In this document: in pieces, positions 1 through 5,579 of the stretch
How the letters are laid out: every line of letters starts with the position of its first letter
Numbering within the stretch: the stretch's first letter is position 1
Source: an uncultured Chloroflexota bacterium
Lineage (GTDB): Bacteria; Chloroflexota; Limnocylindria; Limnocylindrales; CSP1-4
Direction of reading: 5' to 3'
Assembly: GCA_903930745.1 (NCBI GenBank)
Contig: CAIYZX010000491.1
Coordinates: 1-5,944, forward strand
DNA length: 5,944 nucleotides
Program-made: the position numbers and the translations under genes
Notes under the pieces: model-generated
Seen by the model: the letters and a program-made list of their open reading frames with translations, nothing else
What the model was told of the DNA's origin: nothing
Database searches by the model: none

Positions 1-184
1 CCTCGGTGATGGCGGCGCCACCCACGAGGTGCCGGCGCTCCAGCACCAGCGTCCGCAGGCCCGCCTTCGCGAGGTACGCGGCGTTCACGAGGCCGTTGTG
101 GCCGCCGCCCACCACGATGGCGTCCCAGGTGGTGTCGGAGGCCGCGTCGTTCTTGGTCATCGGGGTGCTCGTCGGGGTGCTCAT
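1..184 (-). CDS. FAD-dependent oxidoreductase, PYROXD2/phytoene dehydrogenase-like (N-terminal part, cut by window edge)
   Basis: Only the first 61 residues are in the window; the gene continues past the left edge. After about 20 polar residues comes a dinucleotide-binding fold: a beta strand (DAIVVGGGHNGLVNAAYLA, with GGGHNG as the glycine-rich turn), then an alpha helix, a second strand (RTLVLE) ending in the acidic residue that contacts the FAD ribose, and RRHLVGGAAITE. The GHNGL form of the turn and the GGAA-TE end are typical of phytoene dehydrogenase-related amine-oxidase-type flavoproteins, in which the name reflects homology and not carotenoid synthesis. The start is 5 nt after the stop of the GcvT-like gene, so the two are almost certainly co-transcribed and probably translationally coupled. 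ATG codons at 184 and 160 both follow CCCCG because of a 12-bp duplication, and neither has a clear Shine-Dalgarno; the choice between them is open. The substrate is unknown. The context suggests oxidation of something linked to a methylated amine or ether. Confidence 0.85.
   Translation of the reverse strand, partial: MSTPTSTPMTKNDAASDTTWDAIVVGGGHNGLVNAAYLAKAGLRTLVLERRHLVGGAAITE
161..184 (-). repeat. 12-bp tandem duplication at the start of the oxidoreductase gene
   Basis: Two adjacent 12-bp units (161-172 and 173-184) differ at one base. On the coding strand they read ATGAGCACCCCG then ACGAGCACCCCG, and are followed directly by another ATG. They encode the leading MSTP-TSTP residues, which lie before the FAD-binding fold and are probably disordered. 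Confidence 0.8.
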
Positions 185-189
185 CGGGG

Positions 190-1392
190 TCACGCCGTCT
201 TCCGGGAGGGGTTGAAGTGGGGCAGCCGCGTGGTCTCCGCGGCCACGTAGACGTAGCGGTGGTTGATGGGGATCTCCAGGAAGACGCGGCTCCCCGGCTT
301 CGCCCGGTCCAGCGGCACCCGCGCGATGCCGATGTGGCGCTGGAGGACCGGCGAGTACATGAAGCTCGTGGCGTAGCCCAGCTGCTTGCCGGCCTCGTCG
401 TAGAGGTACTGCTCCGCCTGGACGGGCACGTGGTTCATCTCCGGCAGGAGCCCGGCCTCCTCGTGGAGCCGGTTCCAGTCCCAGTAGTCCACCGCGATCC
501 CCACGGTCCGGAAGCGGGACGTCCTCTCCTCCTGCTCCCGCAGGAGCGCGCGCTTGCCGATGAGCTTGCGATCGTCCGCCTCGAGGCCCTTGAGCGCCCA
601 GCCCAGGCCCAGCTCGAAGGGGGTGGCGCGGTCCGCGTCCGTCCAGGCGAACCTGGCGTTCTGGAAGTCCACGCCCAGGAGCAGGAGCCCGGCCTCGATC
701 CTGAGCATGTAGAGCGCCTGGAGCCCGAAGGGGTGAACGCCGTGGCCGCGGGTCTGCGCCCAGACGGCGTCCCAGACCGCCAGCGCGTCCTCGCGCCGGC
801 ACCAGATCTCGTAGCCCACGTCGCCGGTGAAGCCGGTCCGGCTGACCCTGACCTGCCTGCCGCCGATGGTGGCCGGGCCATGGCCGAAGTAGGCGAGCCG
901 GTCCGTGCGGCTGTCCATGCTCTTGAGCAGCCCGCGAGACCTGGGGCCTTGGAAGGCGAGGACCGCCCAGTCGTCCGAGATGTCCTCGATGGTCACCTGG
1001 TCCCTGGGTCCCACGAGGCTGGCGAACCAGTCCAGGTTGGGCTCCGCCGAGGTGAGGGTGAACTCCTGCTCGCCGTCCCGCATGAGGACGCCGTCCTCCA
1101 CGAGGCGGCCGCGGTCATCGCACCAGAGCGCGTAGTGGGCATCGCCGGGCTTGAGCGTCCTGGGGTCCCGGGCCATGACGCCCGCGAGGAAGCGTTCCGC
1201 GCCGGGGCCGCTGAAGCGGTACTTGAAGAGCGGCGAGACGTCGAAGAGGCCTGCGGCGTTGCGGACGGTGGTGTACTCCGTCTTCTCGGAGACCTGGTAC
1301 TTCACGGCGGCGAGGGTGGCGGACCAGTGGCTCCACAGCGCGGTCTCGTTGAGCGCTGCGGTCCGCTCGTGGAACGGCGAGGTGCGGACCAT
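190..1392 (-). CDS. GcvT-like folate-dependent aminomethyltransferase family protein
   Basis: A 400-residue protein of the glycine cleavage T-protein family, which moves a one-carbon unit from an aminomethyl or methyl donor to tetrahydrofolate in the cytoplasm. Family landmarks are all present in order: GLFDVS (48-53), GRLVEDGVL (95-103), LAFQGPRSRGLL (145-156), RTGFTGDVGYE (185-195, matching the usual RTGYTGEDGFE), PFGLQALYMLRIEAGLLLLG (221-240), TPFELGLGW (257-265), then a C-terminal barrel domain with IGKRALL. Asp100 aligns with the conserved folate-site aspartate; the usual DD is ED here. The start at 1392 was chosen because AGGAG lies 11 nt upstream and homology begins soon after; the frame stays open up to 1482, but those extra 30 residues are low-complexity and unlike the family. 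No gcvH, gcvP or lipoate gene is nearby, and an FAD oxidoreductase gene follows 5 nt downstream. This points to a paralogue for another substrate, such as a methylated amine, glycine derivative or methyl ether, although true GcvT cannot be excluded. Confidence 0.9.
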   Translation of the reverse strand: MVRTSPFHERTAALNETALWSHWSATLAAVKYQVSEKTEYTTVRNAAGLFDVSPLFKYRFSGPGAERFLAGVMARDPRTLKPGDAHYALWCDDRGRLVEDGVLMRDGEQEFTLTSAEPNLDWFASLVGPRDQVTIEDISDDWAVLAFQGPRSRGLLKSMDSRTDRLAYFGHGPATIGGRQVRVSRTGFTGDVGYEIWCRREDALAVWDAVWAQTRGHGVHPFGLQALYMLRIEAGLLLLGVDFQNARFAWTDADRATPFELGLGWALKGLEADDRKLIGKRALLREQEERTSRFRTVGIAVDYWDWNRLHEEAGLLPEMNHVPVQAEQYLYDEAGKQLGYATSFMYSPVLQRHIGIARVPLDRAKPGSRVFLEIPINHRYVYVAAETTRLPHFNPSRKTA

Positions 1393-1403
1393 CCTGGGGG
1401 CAG

Positions 1404-1408
1404 CTCCT
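1404..1408 (-). promoter_or_regulatory. Ribosome binding site of the GcvT-like gene
   Basis: AGGAG on the minus strand ends 11 nt before the ATG at 1392. The spacing is slightly long but usable. It supports this start over the longer open frame beginning at 1482. Confidence 0.55.
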
Positions 1409-1414
1409 GGGATC

Positions 1415-1440
1415 GGGGAAGGGGACGCGGGGGAAGGGGA
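1415..1440. repeat. Direct repeat GGGGAAGGGGA in the GcvT-like gene leader
   Basis: The 11-bp word GGGGAAGGGGA occurs at 1415-1425 and again at 1430-1440, a 15-bp period. On the GcvT-like gene's coding strand it is a pyrimidine tract (TCCCCTTCCCC) between the candidate -10 box and the ribosome binding site. It may be a binding site or simply a low-complexity leader; no family of regulator can be named. Confidence 0.5.
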
Positions 1441-1468
1441 GTGTAGGCGGTGGCCGCGGGCACTGGAA
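1440..1468 (-). promoter_or_regulatory. Candidate promoter for the GcvT-like/oxidoreductase operon
   Basis: On the minus strand, TTCCAG (1468-1463) is followed after 17 nt by TACACT (1445-1440). TACACT fits the TAnnnT form of a -10 box; the -35 match is weak. Transcription would begin near 1433, giving a leader of about 40 nt to the ATG at 1392. This is by eye only. Confidence 0.3.
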
Positions 1469-1549
1469 ACGGGCCGGCGCATCCCGCGGATCGGGGCTCG
1501 TGATCGCCGGCAGGTGGGTACCGGGGCGTATGTGACGGGATGGCGACCC

Positions 1550-1579
1550 CTGACGGTCCGGAGCGGGGCAGAATAGGGT
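1550..1579 (+). promoter_or_regulatory. Candidate promoter for the GAF-domain gene
   Basis: CTGACG (1550-1555) and TAGGGT (1574-1579) are 18 nt apart, resembling sigma-70-type -35 and -10 boxes. The predicted start near 1586 leaves a leader of about 23 nt before the ATG at 1609. TGACGG occurs twice (1533-1538 and 1551-1556), 18 bp apart, which could be chance. The rest of the 216-bp divergent region contains no gene that I can see. Confidence 0.3.
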
Positions 1580-1596
1580 TACGTGCCAGGGGGGCC

Positions 1597-1602
1597 AGGG
1601 GA
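1597..1602 (+). promoter_or_regulatory. Ribosome binding site of the GAF-domain gene
   Basis: AGGGGA lies about 7 nt before the ATG at 1609. It decides the start in favour of 1609 over the in-frame ATG at 1540, which lies upstream of the candidate promoter and has no such site. Confidence 0.6.
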
Positions 1603-1608
1603 ATTGCC

Positions 1609-2745
1609 ATGATGCTGGACGCTGCAGCGGGAGATCCCGCAGGCGAACGCGGACGCGTCCTGCTTGCGGTCGTCGCGGCCGCGGGTGAGCGACTGCTGCG
1701 CGGCACGGGCCCGCTCCCCGTTGCCGAGGTCCTCGCGATGCTGGGTGAGGCGATCTCCGCCAGCCGCGTCGCGCTGGTCGCCGCCCGGCTCGCGGACGAG
1801 GAGACGGTCCCCCGCATGGACGTGCGCCACCAGTGGTGCGCCCCAGGCGTGACGCGCCTGCATCCGGGCCCGAACGGCTGGTACCCCTACTTCGGTCGAT
1901 GGCACATGGCGTTGCGCCGCGGCGAACCCATCACCAGCCGCTCACGCGACCTGCCGGACCAGGAGCGCGGGGCCGTCGAGGCAGCCGGCGTCCGGACCAT
2001 CGCCCTCGCCCCGGTCTTCTGCGACGAGGGCTGGTATGGGCACCTCTCCGCGGACGACTCGCAGCGCGAGCGGGCCTGGTCACCGCTGGAGCTGGAGGCG
2101 ATGCGGGCGATCGCACACCTCATCGGTGGGGCGATCGACCGCCGTCGGACCACCTCGTCCCTCGAGCGGTGGTCCGCCGTCCTGGGGGTGGCCACCGAGG
2201 CGACACGCTCGCTGCCAGGCTCGGCGACGCCGTACGCGGCCGCTGACCCGCTGCTGGAGAGCCTTCGAAGAGCGACCCGCGCGCGAGCGGCCTGGCTGTG
2301 CCTCGCGGAGCGACAGGAGGGCGGGATCTCCCTGTCGGTCCGGGTGGAGGCGCTGTCACCGGGCGCCCAGGCGGTGGATCGGACTGGACTCGAGGCAACG
2401 GTGGCGCACCTGCTCGAACCCGGCGGCGGCGACGGTTCGGGCGGTTCGGGCGGCATCGGGCTCCCCGTGGCCGTGGGTCCGGACACCATCCTCATGGACC
2501 GGCCCATGGCCGGCCACGACGCCTGGGAGCGTGCGGCAATGGATCGGCCGCCGCTTGGCTCGTGGGTCGCGGTGCCGGTGGTTGCCGATGCTTCGATGGA
2601 CGGAACGAGCGGCAGACTCCTGGTCCTTGGCCTGGACGCCGAGCGCCCTCGCTCCTGGGACGACGGCGAGGTGGAGGGCCTGCGGGTCATCGCCGCCGCG
2701 ATGGCCTGCGCGCTCCGGACGTCAGGCGACTCCACGGGACGCTGA
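1609..2745 (+). CDS. GAF-domain protein, probably tandem GAF, without output domain
   Basis: A 378-residue soluble protein with no signal peptide or membrane segment. Residues about 17-180 form a clear GAF domain: a leading helix, W98-HMALRRGEPI, LPDQER (115-120), GVRTIALAPVF (127-137), a core strand with GWYGHLSADD (141-150), R-AWSPLELEAMRAIAHLIGGAI and a trailing RRR. This pattern is familiar from the sensor part of multidomain kinases and GGDEF proteins. A second, more divergent GAF-like unit covers about 195-370, ending in SWVAVPVV, RLLVLGLDAERPRSW and DDGEVEGLRVIAAAMACAL; a Gly-rich insert (GGGDGSGGSGG) interrupts it. No kinase, GGDEF, phosphatase or DNA-binding domain follows, so the protein would have to signal through a partner or act as a small-molecule sensor. 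The ligand is unknown; I see no clear phytochrome-type chromophore motif. It is transcribed divergently from the GcvT-like operon, but nothing shows that it regulates that operon. ATG at 1612 is an equally possible start. Confidence 0.8.
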   Translation: MMLDAAAGDPAGERGRVLLAVVAAAGERLLRGTGPLPVAEVLAMLGEAISASRVALVAARLADEETVPRMDVRHQWCAPGVTRLHPGPNGWYPYFGRWHMALRRGEPITSRSRDLPDQERGAVEAAGVRTIALAPVFCDEGWYGHLSADDSQRERAWSPLELEAMRAIAHLIGGAIDRRRTTSSLERWSAVLGVATEATRSLPGSATPYAAADPLLESLRRATRARAAWLCLAERQEGGISLSVRVEALSPGAQAVDRTGLEATVAHLLEPGGGDGSGGSGGIGLPVAVGPDTILMDRPMAGHDAWERAAMDRPPLGSWVAVPVVADASMDGTSGRLLVLGLDAERPRSWDDGEVEGLRVIAAAMACALRTSGDSTGR

Positions 2746-2754
2746 ACCCCAGGA

Positions 2755-2795
2755 CCCGCCGGCTCCGCGGGGCGCTGCGTCGCCCGGCCGGCGGG
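2755..2795. terminator. Nested GC-rich hairpin between convergent genes
   Basis: CCCGCCGGC (2755-2763) pairs perfectly with GCCGGCGGG (2787-2795). Inside, GGGCG (2770-2774) pairs with CGCCC (2781-2785) around a 6-nt loop. The structure begins 10 nt after the GAF gene stop. There is no T-run on either side, so it is not a textbook intrinsic terminator, but stable hairpins without U-tracts are common at gene ends in GC-rich bacteria. It could serve both converging genes; the RCC1 gene ends 147 nt away. The rest of 2746-2941 holds no supported gene. Confidence 0.4.
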
Positions 2796-2913
2796 AACCC
2801 ATCGGCCGGTCATGGCGTCAGGGGGCCACGCCGGACGGTCCCATCAGCTCGGCAGGCGCGGGATCGCCCGGCGTTCACGTGCCCGGTCGCTCGCCGCGCC
2901 GGTCGCGGGCGGG

Positions 2914-2938
2914 GCCGTGCCGTGCCGCGCCGTGCCGG
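2914..2938. repeat. Five-copy GCCGN pentamer repeat
   Basis: GCCGT, GCCGT, GCCGC, GCCGT and GCCGG lie in tandem just beyond the stop codon of the RCC1 gene. It is a short low-complexity tract with no evident function. Confidence 0.6.
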
Positions 2939-2941
2939 GAG

Positions 2942-4750
2942 CTACCGGAGCACGGCGAACGCGTCCAGGTCCACGCGGGGCCGGCCTGCGGTCCCCGCCA
3001 CCACCAGCTTCACCGTGTGCGTGCCAACCGCGGCCCACGTCTTCTGCCAGATCACGAGCTGGCGGGTTGCGGACGCGGCATACGTGTCCACCGTCGCGGC
3101 GAGAATGCCGTCCACGTAGATCCTCACCTTGCCGCGGCCCGGGCCACGCGTGGTCACGAAGCCCACGGATCGAGCGGACACGCGGTACGTGGCAGACGCA
3201 CCGGCCGCAGTGGCGTACTTCACGCTGCCGCCCGAGTACCCGAAGTTGGACTCGGAGCGCCAGGTCCCCCCGTACACCACGGCGGTGGACGTCTGCTGCG
3301 TCAGCGCCGGCCGGATGGCGGCAGACCCGGGGCCCGCCTCCTTGTTCCCGTAGAGGTCCACGGCAATCGCGCGCATCCGCCAGGTGCCCGTGCTGTCGAT
3401 CCACGAGCCCTGGCCGTTGGTGATCGCGGTATCGGCACCCCAGCTCACCCCGTTGTCCATGGATGCCTGGGCCTGGCCATCGGGCGAGACGCCGGAGGCA
3501 TCCGCGGCGGTGTACGCGAGCGTCACCGGGATCATGGATCCGTCCATCGTCCGCCCGGAGGCGATCCGCACCACGGGCGCGCTCACCACCGGTGCGATGA
3601 AGTCCACCGTTGCGGCGCTGGCGAGGGTGGTGGTGGTGCCGTCGCCGAACTGCCCGTTGGGCTGGGCGCCCCAGCAGTCAACCTGGCCGCCAACGATGAG
3701 CGCGCAGCTGTCGTAGGCACCCGCGGTCACGGTCGCCGCACCGTCCACGCCGGTCACCGTCTGCGGCGTCGAGGTGTTCGAGGACCCCCCGTTCCCCAGC
3801 TGGTACTCCATCCCGCGGCCCCAGCAGACGACGCTGCCGCCGCTCCGGGTGGCGCAGGCATGCGAGTGGCCGGCAGACAGCTTGACCGCGTCGGCGAAGG
3901 CGCCCACCTGGACCGGCGTGCTGGTGTTGCTCCCGCCAACCACGGAGCCGGGCCCGCTCTCCGCGAAGCCCCAGCACCAGACCGTGTGGTCCGCCCGGAT
4001 GGCGCACGTGTACCCGGAGCCTGCGGCGATGGCGATGGCATCCGAGATTCCGGTCACGGTGGACTGCTCGCCGCCCGGGCCGGCGTTGCCCAGCTGGCCG
4101 TAGTCGTTGCGGCCCCAGCACGTGATGGTGCCGGTGGAGCGCAGCGCGCACGCGTGCTCGTCACCGGCGGCGATCGCGGTGGCATCCGTGATGATCGGCA
4201 CCGCCACGGGCGTGGGCGCCTCCGAGATGGCGGAGGTCACCCCAAGCTTGCCCCACTGGTTGCTGCCCCAGCAGCGGACGTCGTGGTCCGCCATGAGCGC
4301 GCAGGAGAAGCCCGTGCCGGTGGCCACCGCGGTGGCCGTGGAGATCCCCACCACGGTCTCCGGGACGCTCACCTGGATGTCACCGGTACCGGAGCCGATG
4401 GCGCCCGCGTAGTTGAGTCCCCAGCACTTGATCGTGCCATCCGCGAGGAGGGCGCAGCTGTGGGTGCTGATCCGGCTGCTGTCCATGGCCACGGCATTGG
4501 TGATGCCGCTCACGGTGACGGCGCGCTCGCTGCCATCGCCGATGGAGCCATTGCCCAGCTCGCCATCGTCGCTGCTGCCGGCGCACCGGATGCGCCCGTT
4601 GGTGAGGACCATGCAGAGGGTGCCGTAGCCCGCCGAGAGCTGGCGGACGGTGGGCAGGACCACGGCCGATGACACCGCCGGGGCGGCGAGGGCCGCGATC
4701 ATCTGGGCCGCGAGCGCGAGGGTCAGAGAGCGGCGGAGGAACGAGGACAA
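2942..4750 (-). CDS. Secreted RCC1-repeat beta-propeller protein with C-terminal beta-sandwich domains
   Basis: A 602-residue exported protein. Residues 1-29 are a signal peptide (RR at 6-7, hydrophobic 9-25, SSA before the likely cleavage after Ala29). Residues about 33-384 hold seven RCC1-type repeats of 48-53 residues, each of the form SAG-hxCAL-DG-hxCWG-N-GQLGNG, the number expected for a closed seven-bladed propeller. Each repeat has one C-x9-C pair: 46/56, 99/109, 150/160, 201/211, 249/259, 299/309 and 349/359. These are the protein's only cysteines. Repeat 1 has CAG in place of CWG. Residues about 385-480 look like an Ig-like or fibronectin-like domain (VSWGADTAI, MRAIAVDLYGN), and about 490-602 like a carbohydrate-binding-type beta-sandwich (RGPGRGKVRIYVDG, TWAAVGTHTVKLVV, PRVDLDAFAVL). 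There is no LPXTG motif or C-terminal membrane anchor, so it is probably released or bound noncovalently. Bacterial RCC1 proteins are mostly uncharacterised; a binding or adhesion role is inference. The TTG start has GGAG 8 nt upstream and gives a complete signal peptide. It lies 89 nt after rdgB on the same strand, but a hairpin separates them and I see no convincing promoter. Confidence 0.88.
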   Translation of the reverse strand: MSSFLRRSLTLALAAQMIAALAAPAVSSAVVLPTVRQLSAGYGTLCMVLTNGRIRCAGSSDDGELGNGSIGDGSERAVTVSGITNAVAMDSSRISTHSCALLADGTIKCWGLNYAGAIGSGTGDIQVSVPETVVGISTATAVATGTGFSCALMADHDVRCWGSNQWGKLGVTSAISEAPTPVAVPIITDATAIAAGDEHACALRSTGTITCWGRNDYGQLGNAGPGGEQSTVTGISDAIAIAAGSGYTCAIRADHTVWCWGFAESGPGSVVGGSNTSTPVQVGAFADAVKLSAGHSHACATRSGGSVVCWGRGMEYQLGNGGSSNTSTPQTVTGVDGAATVTAGAYDSCALIVGGQVDCWGAQPNGQFGDGTTTTLASAATVDFIAPVVSAPVVRIASGRTMDGSMIPVTLAYTAADASGVSPDGQAQASMDNGVSWGADTAITNGQGSWIDSTGTWRMRAIAVDLYGNKEAGPGSAAIRPALTQQTSTAVVYGGTWRSESNFGYSGGSVKYATAAGASATYRVSARSVGFVTTRGPGRGKVRIYVDGILAATVDTYAASATRQLVIWQKTWAAVGTHTVKLVVAGTAGRPRVDLDAFAVLR

Positions 4751-4758
4751 GGGCGTGA

Positions 4759-4762
4759 CTCC
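4759..4762 (-). promoter_or_regulatory. Ribosome binding site that fixes the TTG start of the RCC1 gene
   Basis: GGAG on the minus strand stands 8 nt before TTG at 4750-4748. The next in-frame ATG (codon 17) would cut through the signal peptide, so TTG is the better start. Confidence 0.6.
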
Positions 4763-4803
4763 GTGCGATCAGGCCAAGGGGTGAAGGGGACACCGGGACG
4801 CGG

Positions 4804-4827
4804 CGCGCCCGCCGGCAGGCGGACGCG
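4804..4827 (-). terminator. Strong hairpin after rdgB, likely end of the rph-rdgB transcript
   Basis: On the minus strand CGCGTCCGCC (4827-4818) pairs with GGCGGGCGCG (4813-4804) over ten base pairs with a 4-nt loop. It begins 12 nt after the rdgB stop codon. One of the ten pairs is a G-U wobble in minus-strand RNA but would be a C-A mismatch in plus-strand RNA, so the structure is better as a leftward transcript, matching the gene direction. No U-run follows, so it may act as a terminator without a U-tract or as a 3'-end stabiliser. Confidence 0.6.
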
Positions 4828-4839
4828 AGGTGGTGAAGC

Positions 4840-5577
4840 CTACAGCCCCACGGACCGCAGCATGGGGGCCATCCGCGCACAGGCGCGGGACCGGTGCGAG
4901 ATCGCGTGCTTCTCGGCGGCGCTCCACTGGCCCAGGGTTCGGCCGCCGGGGGCCTCCTGGGCGGGCTCGAAGAGCGGGTCATAGCCAAAGCCGCCCTCGC
5001 CACGAAGGCCGGCGGCGATCCGCCCGCGACAGGTCCCGCGGCGGGTCAGGAGCCGGAGGCCGCCACGCGGACCCGCGGAACCGGGCAGCGAGAGGGCGAG
5101 GACGCACACGTAGCGGGCCCCGCGCCGGGCGGGCGGCAGGTCGCCCAGGGTGGCCAGGAGCTTCGCGTTGTTGTCCGCGTCCGTGGCGTCCGGGCCGGCA
5201 TATCGGCGGGTGAAGACGCCGGGCCCACCGTTGAGCGCGTCCACCTCCAGGCCCGAGTCATCGGCCAGGGTGGGCAGGCCGGAGCGCTCCGCGTAGTAGC
5301 GGGCCTTGATCCGGGCGTTGGTCTCGAAGGTGAGGCCGGTCTCATCGGGCTCGCCCTCGATGCCCAGGTCATCCGGCGAGAGCAGCTCGATGTCGTCCGC
5401 GAGGGCCAGGAGCTCGCGCAGCTCGCGGAGCTTGTGGCGGGACCGCGTGGCGACGAGGAGCCGGCGCGGAACGGCGGCCGATGCCGGCGTGGCCGGGGCC
5501 GATGCCAACGACGGGGCCGATGCCGACGACGGGGCCGATGCCGACGACGGGGCCGGCGCGCCCGGGGCGGCGCCCAC
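4840..5577 (-). CDS. rdgB: RdgB/HAM1 family XTP/dITP pyrophosphatase with low-complexity N-terminal extension
   Basis: Hydrolyses non-canonical purine nucleoside triphosphates (ITP, dITP, XTP) to the monophosphate and pyrophosphate, keeping them out of DNA and RNA. The HAM1 fold runs from about residue 39 to the end: LLVATRSRHKLRELREL (40-56), ETGLTFETNARIKA (79-92), LADDSGLEVDAL (104-115) with the acidic catalytic/metal residues, PGVFTRRYAG (119-128), NNAKLL (136-141), GEGGFGYDPLF (193-203) and AEKHAISHRSRA (221-232). All key segments are intact. Residues 3-35 are an unusual Ala/Ser/Pro stretch with copies of SSASAP, encoded by an 18-bp tandem repeat; family members normally start within a few residues of the first strand. 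The GTG start at 5577 is 2 nt from the rph stop, consistent with translational coupling. A TTG at 5508 (codon 24) inside the repeat would give a shorter protein; there is no ATG between the rph stop and the HAM1 core, and no clear ribosome binding site for either start. Confidence 0.93.
   Translation of the reverse strand: MGAAPGAPAPSSASAPSSASAPSLASAPATPASAAVPRRLLVATRSRHKLRELRELLALADDIELLSPDDLGIEGEPDETGLTFETNARIKARYYAERSGLPTLADDSGLEVDALNGGPGVFTRRYAGPDATDADNNAKLLATLGDLPPARRGARYVCVLALSLPGSAGPRGGLRLLTRRGTCRGRIAAGLRGEGGFGYDPLFEPAQEAPGGRTLGQWSAAEKHAISHRSRACARMAPMLRSVGL
5474..5548. repeat. 18-bp tandem repeat in the 5' end of rdgB
   Basis: GGGGCCGATGCCGACGAC is present in two identical copies (5513-5530 and 5531-5548) and one with a single change (5495-5512). 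A more diverged copy starts at 5474, set off by 3 extra bases, and a partial copy follows from 5549. The unit is a multiple of three, so copy-number change keeps the frame and adds or removes a SSASAP hexapeptide. In the 5495 copy the changed base makes a TTG codon. Confidence 0.85.
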
Positions 5578-5579
5578 GA

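Noticed and set aside
217..1446. A 409-codon plus-strand open frame opposite the GcvT-like gene.
   Set aside because: It is a mirror of the real gene's codon bias; the translation is Val/Glu/Arg/Ala-rich with no domain, while the opposite strand has a full set of family motifs.
1393..1482. A 30-residue N-terminal extension of the GcvT-like protein from the upstream start.
   Set aside because: The residues are low-complexity (SPSPASPSP), overlap the candidate promoter and direct repeat, and the AGGAG site favours the ATG at 1392.
1540..1608. An earlier ATG for the GAF-domain gene.
   Set aside because: No ribosome binding site; it lies upstream of the candidate -35/-10 boxes, and the added residues are Arg/Gly-rich and outside the GAF domain.
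2036..4672. An 878-codon open frame on the plus strand spanning the GAF gene, the intergenic space and the antisense of the RCC1 gene.
   Set aside because: It overlaps two well-supported genes, its protein is rich in Arg/Gly/Ala/His with no recognisable domain, and very GC-rich codon bias produces long stop-free frames opposite real genes.
2942..4750. A guanine nucleotide exchange factor role for the RCC1-repeat protein.
   Set aside because: It has a signal peptide and extracellular-type modules; the RCC1 fold alone does not imply exchange activity in bacteria.
5474..5548. The 18-bp repeats as a possible CRISPR array or iteron origin.
   Set aside because: The units are contiguous with no spacers, lie inside a coding frame in multiples of three, and there are no nearby cas or replication genes.
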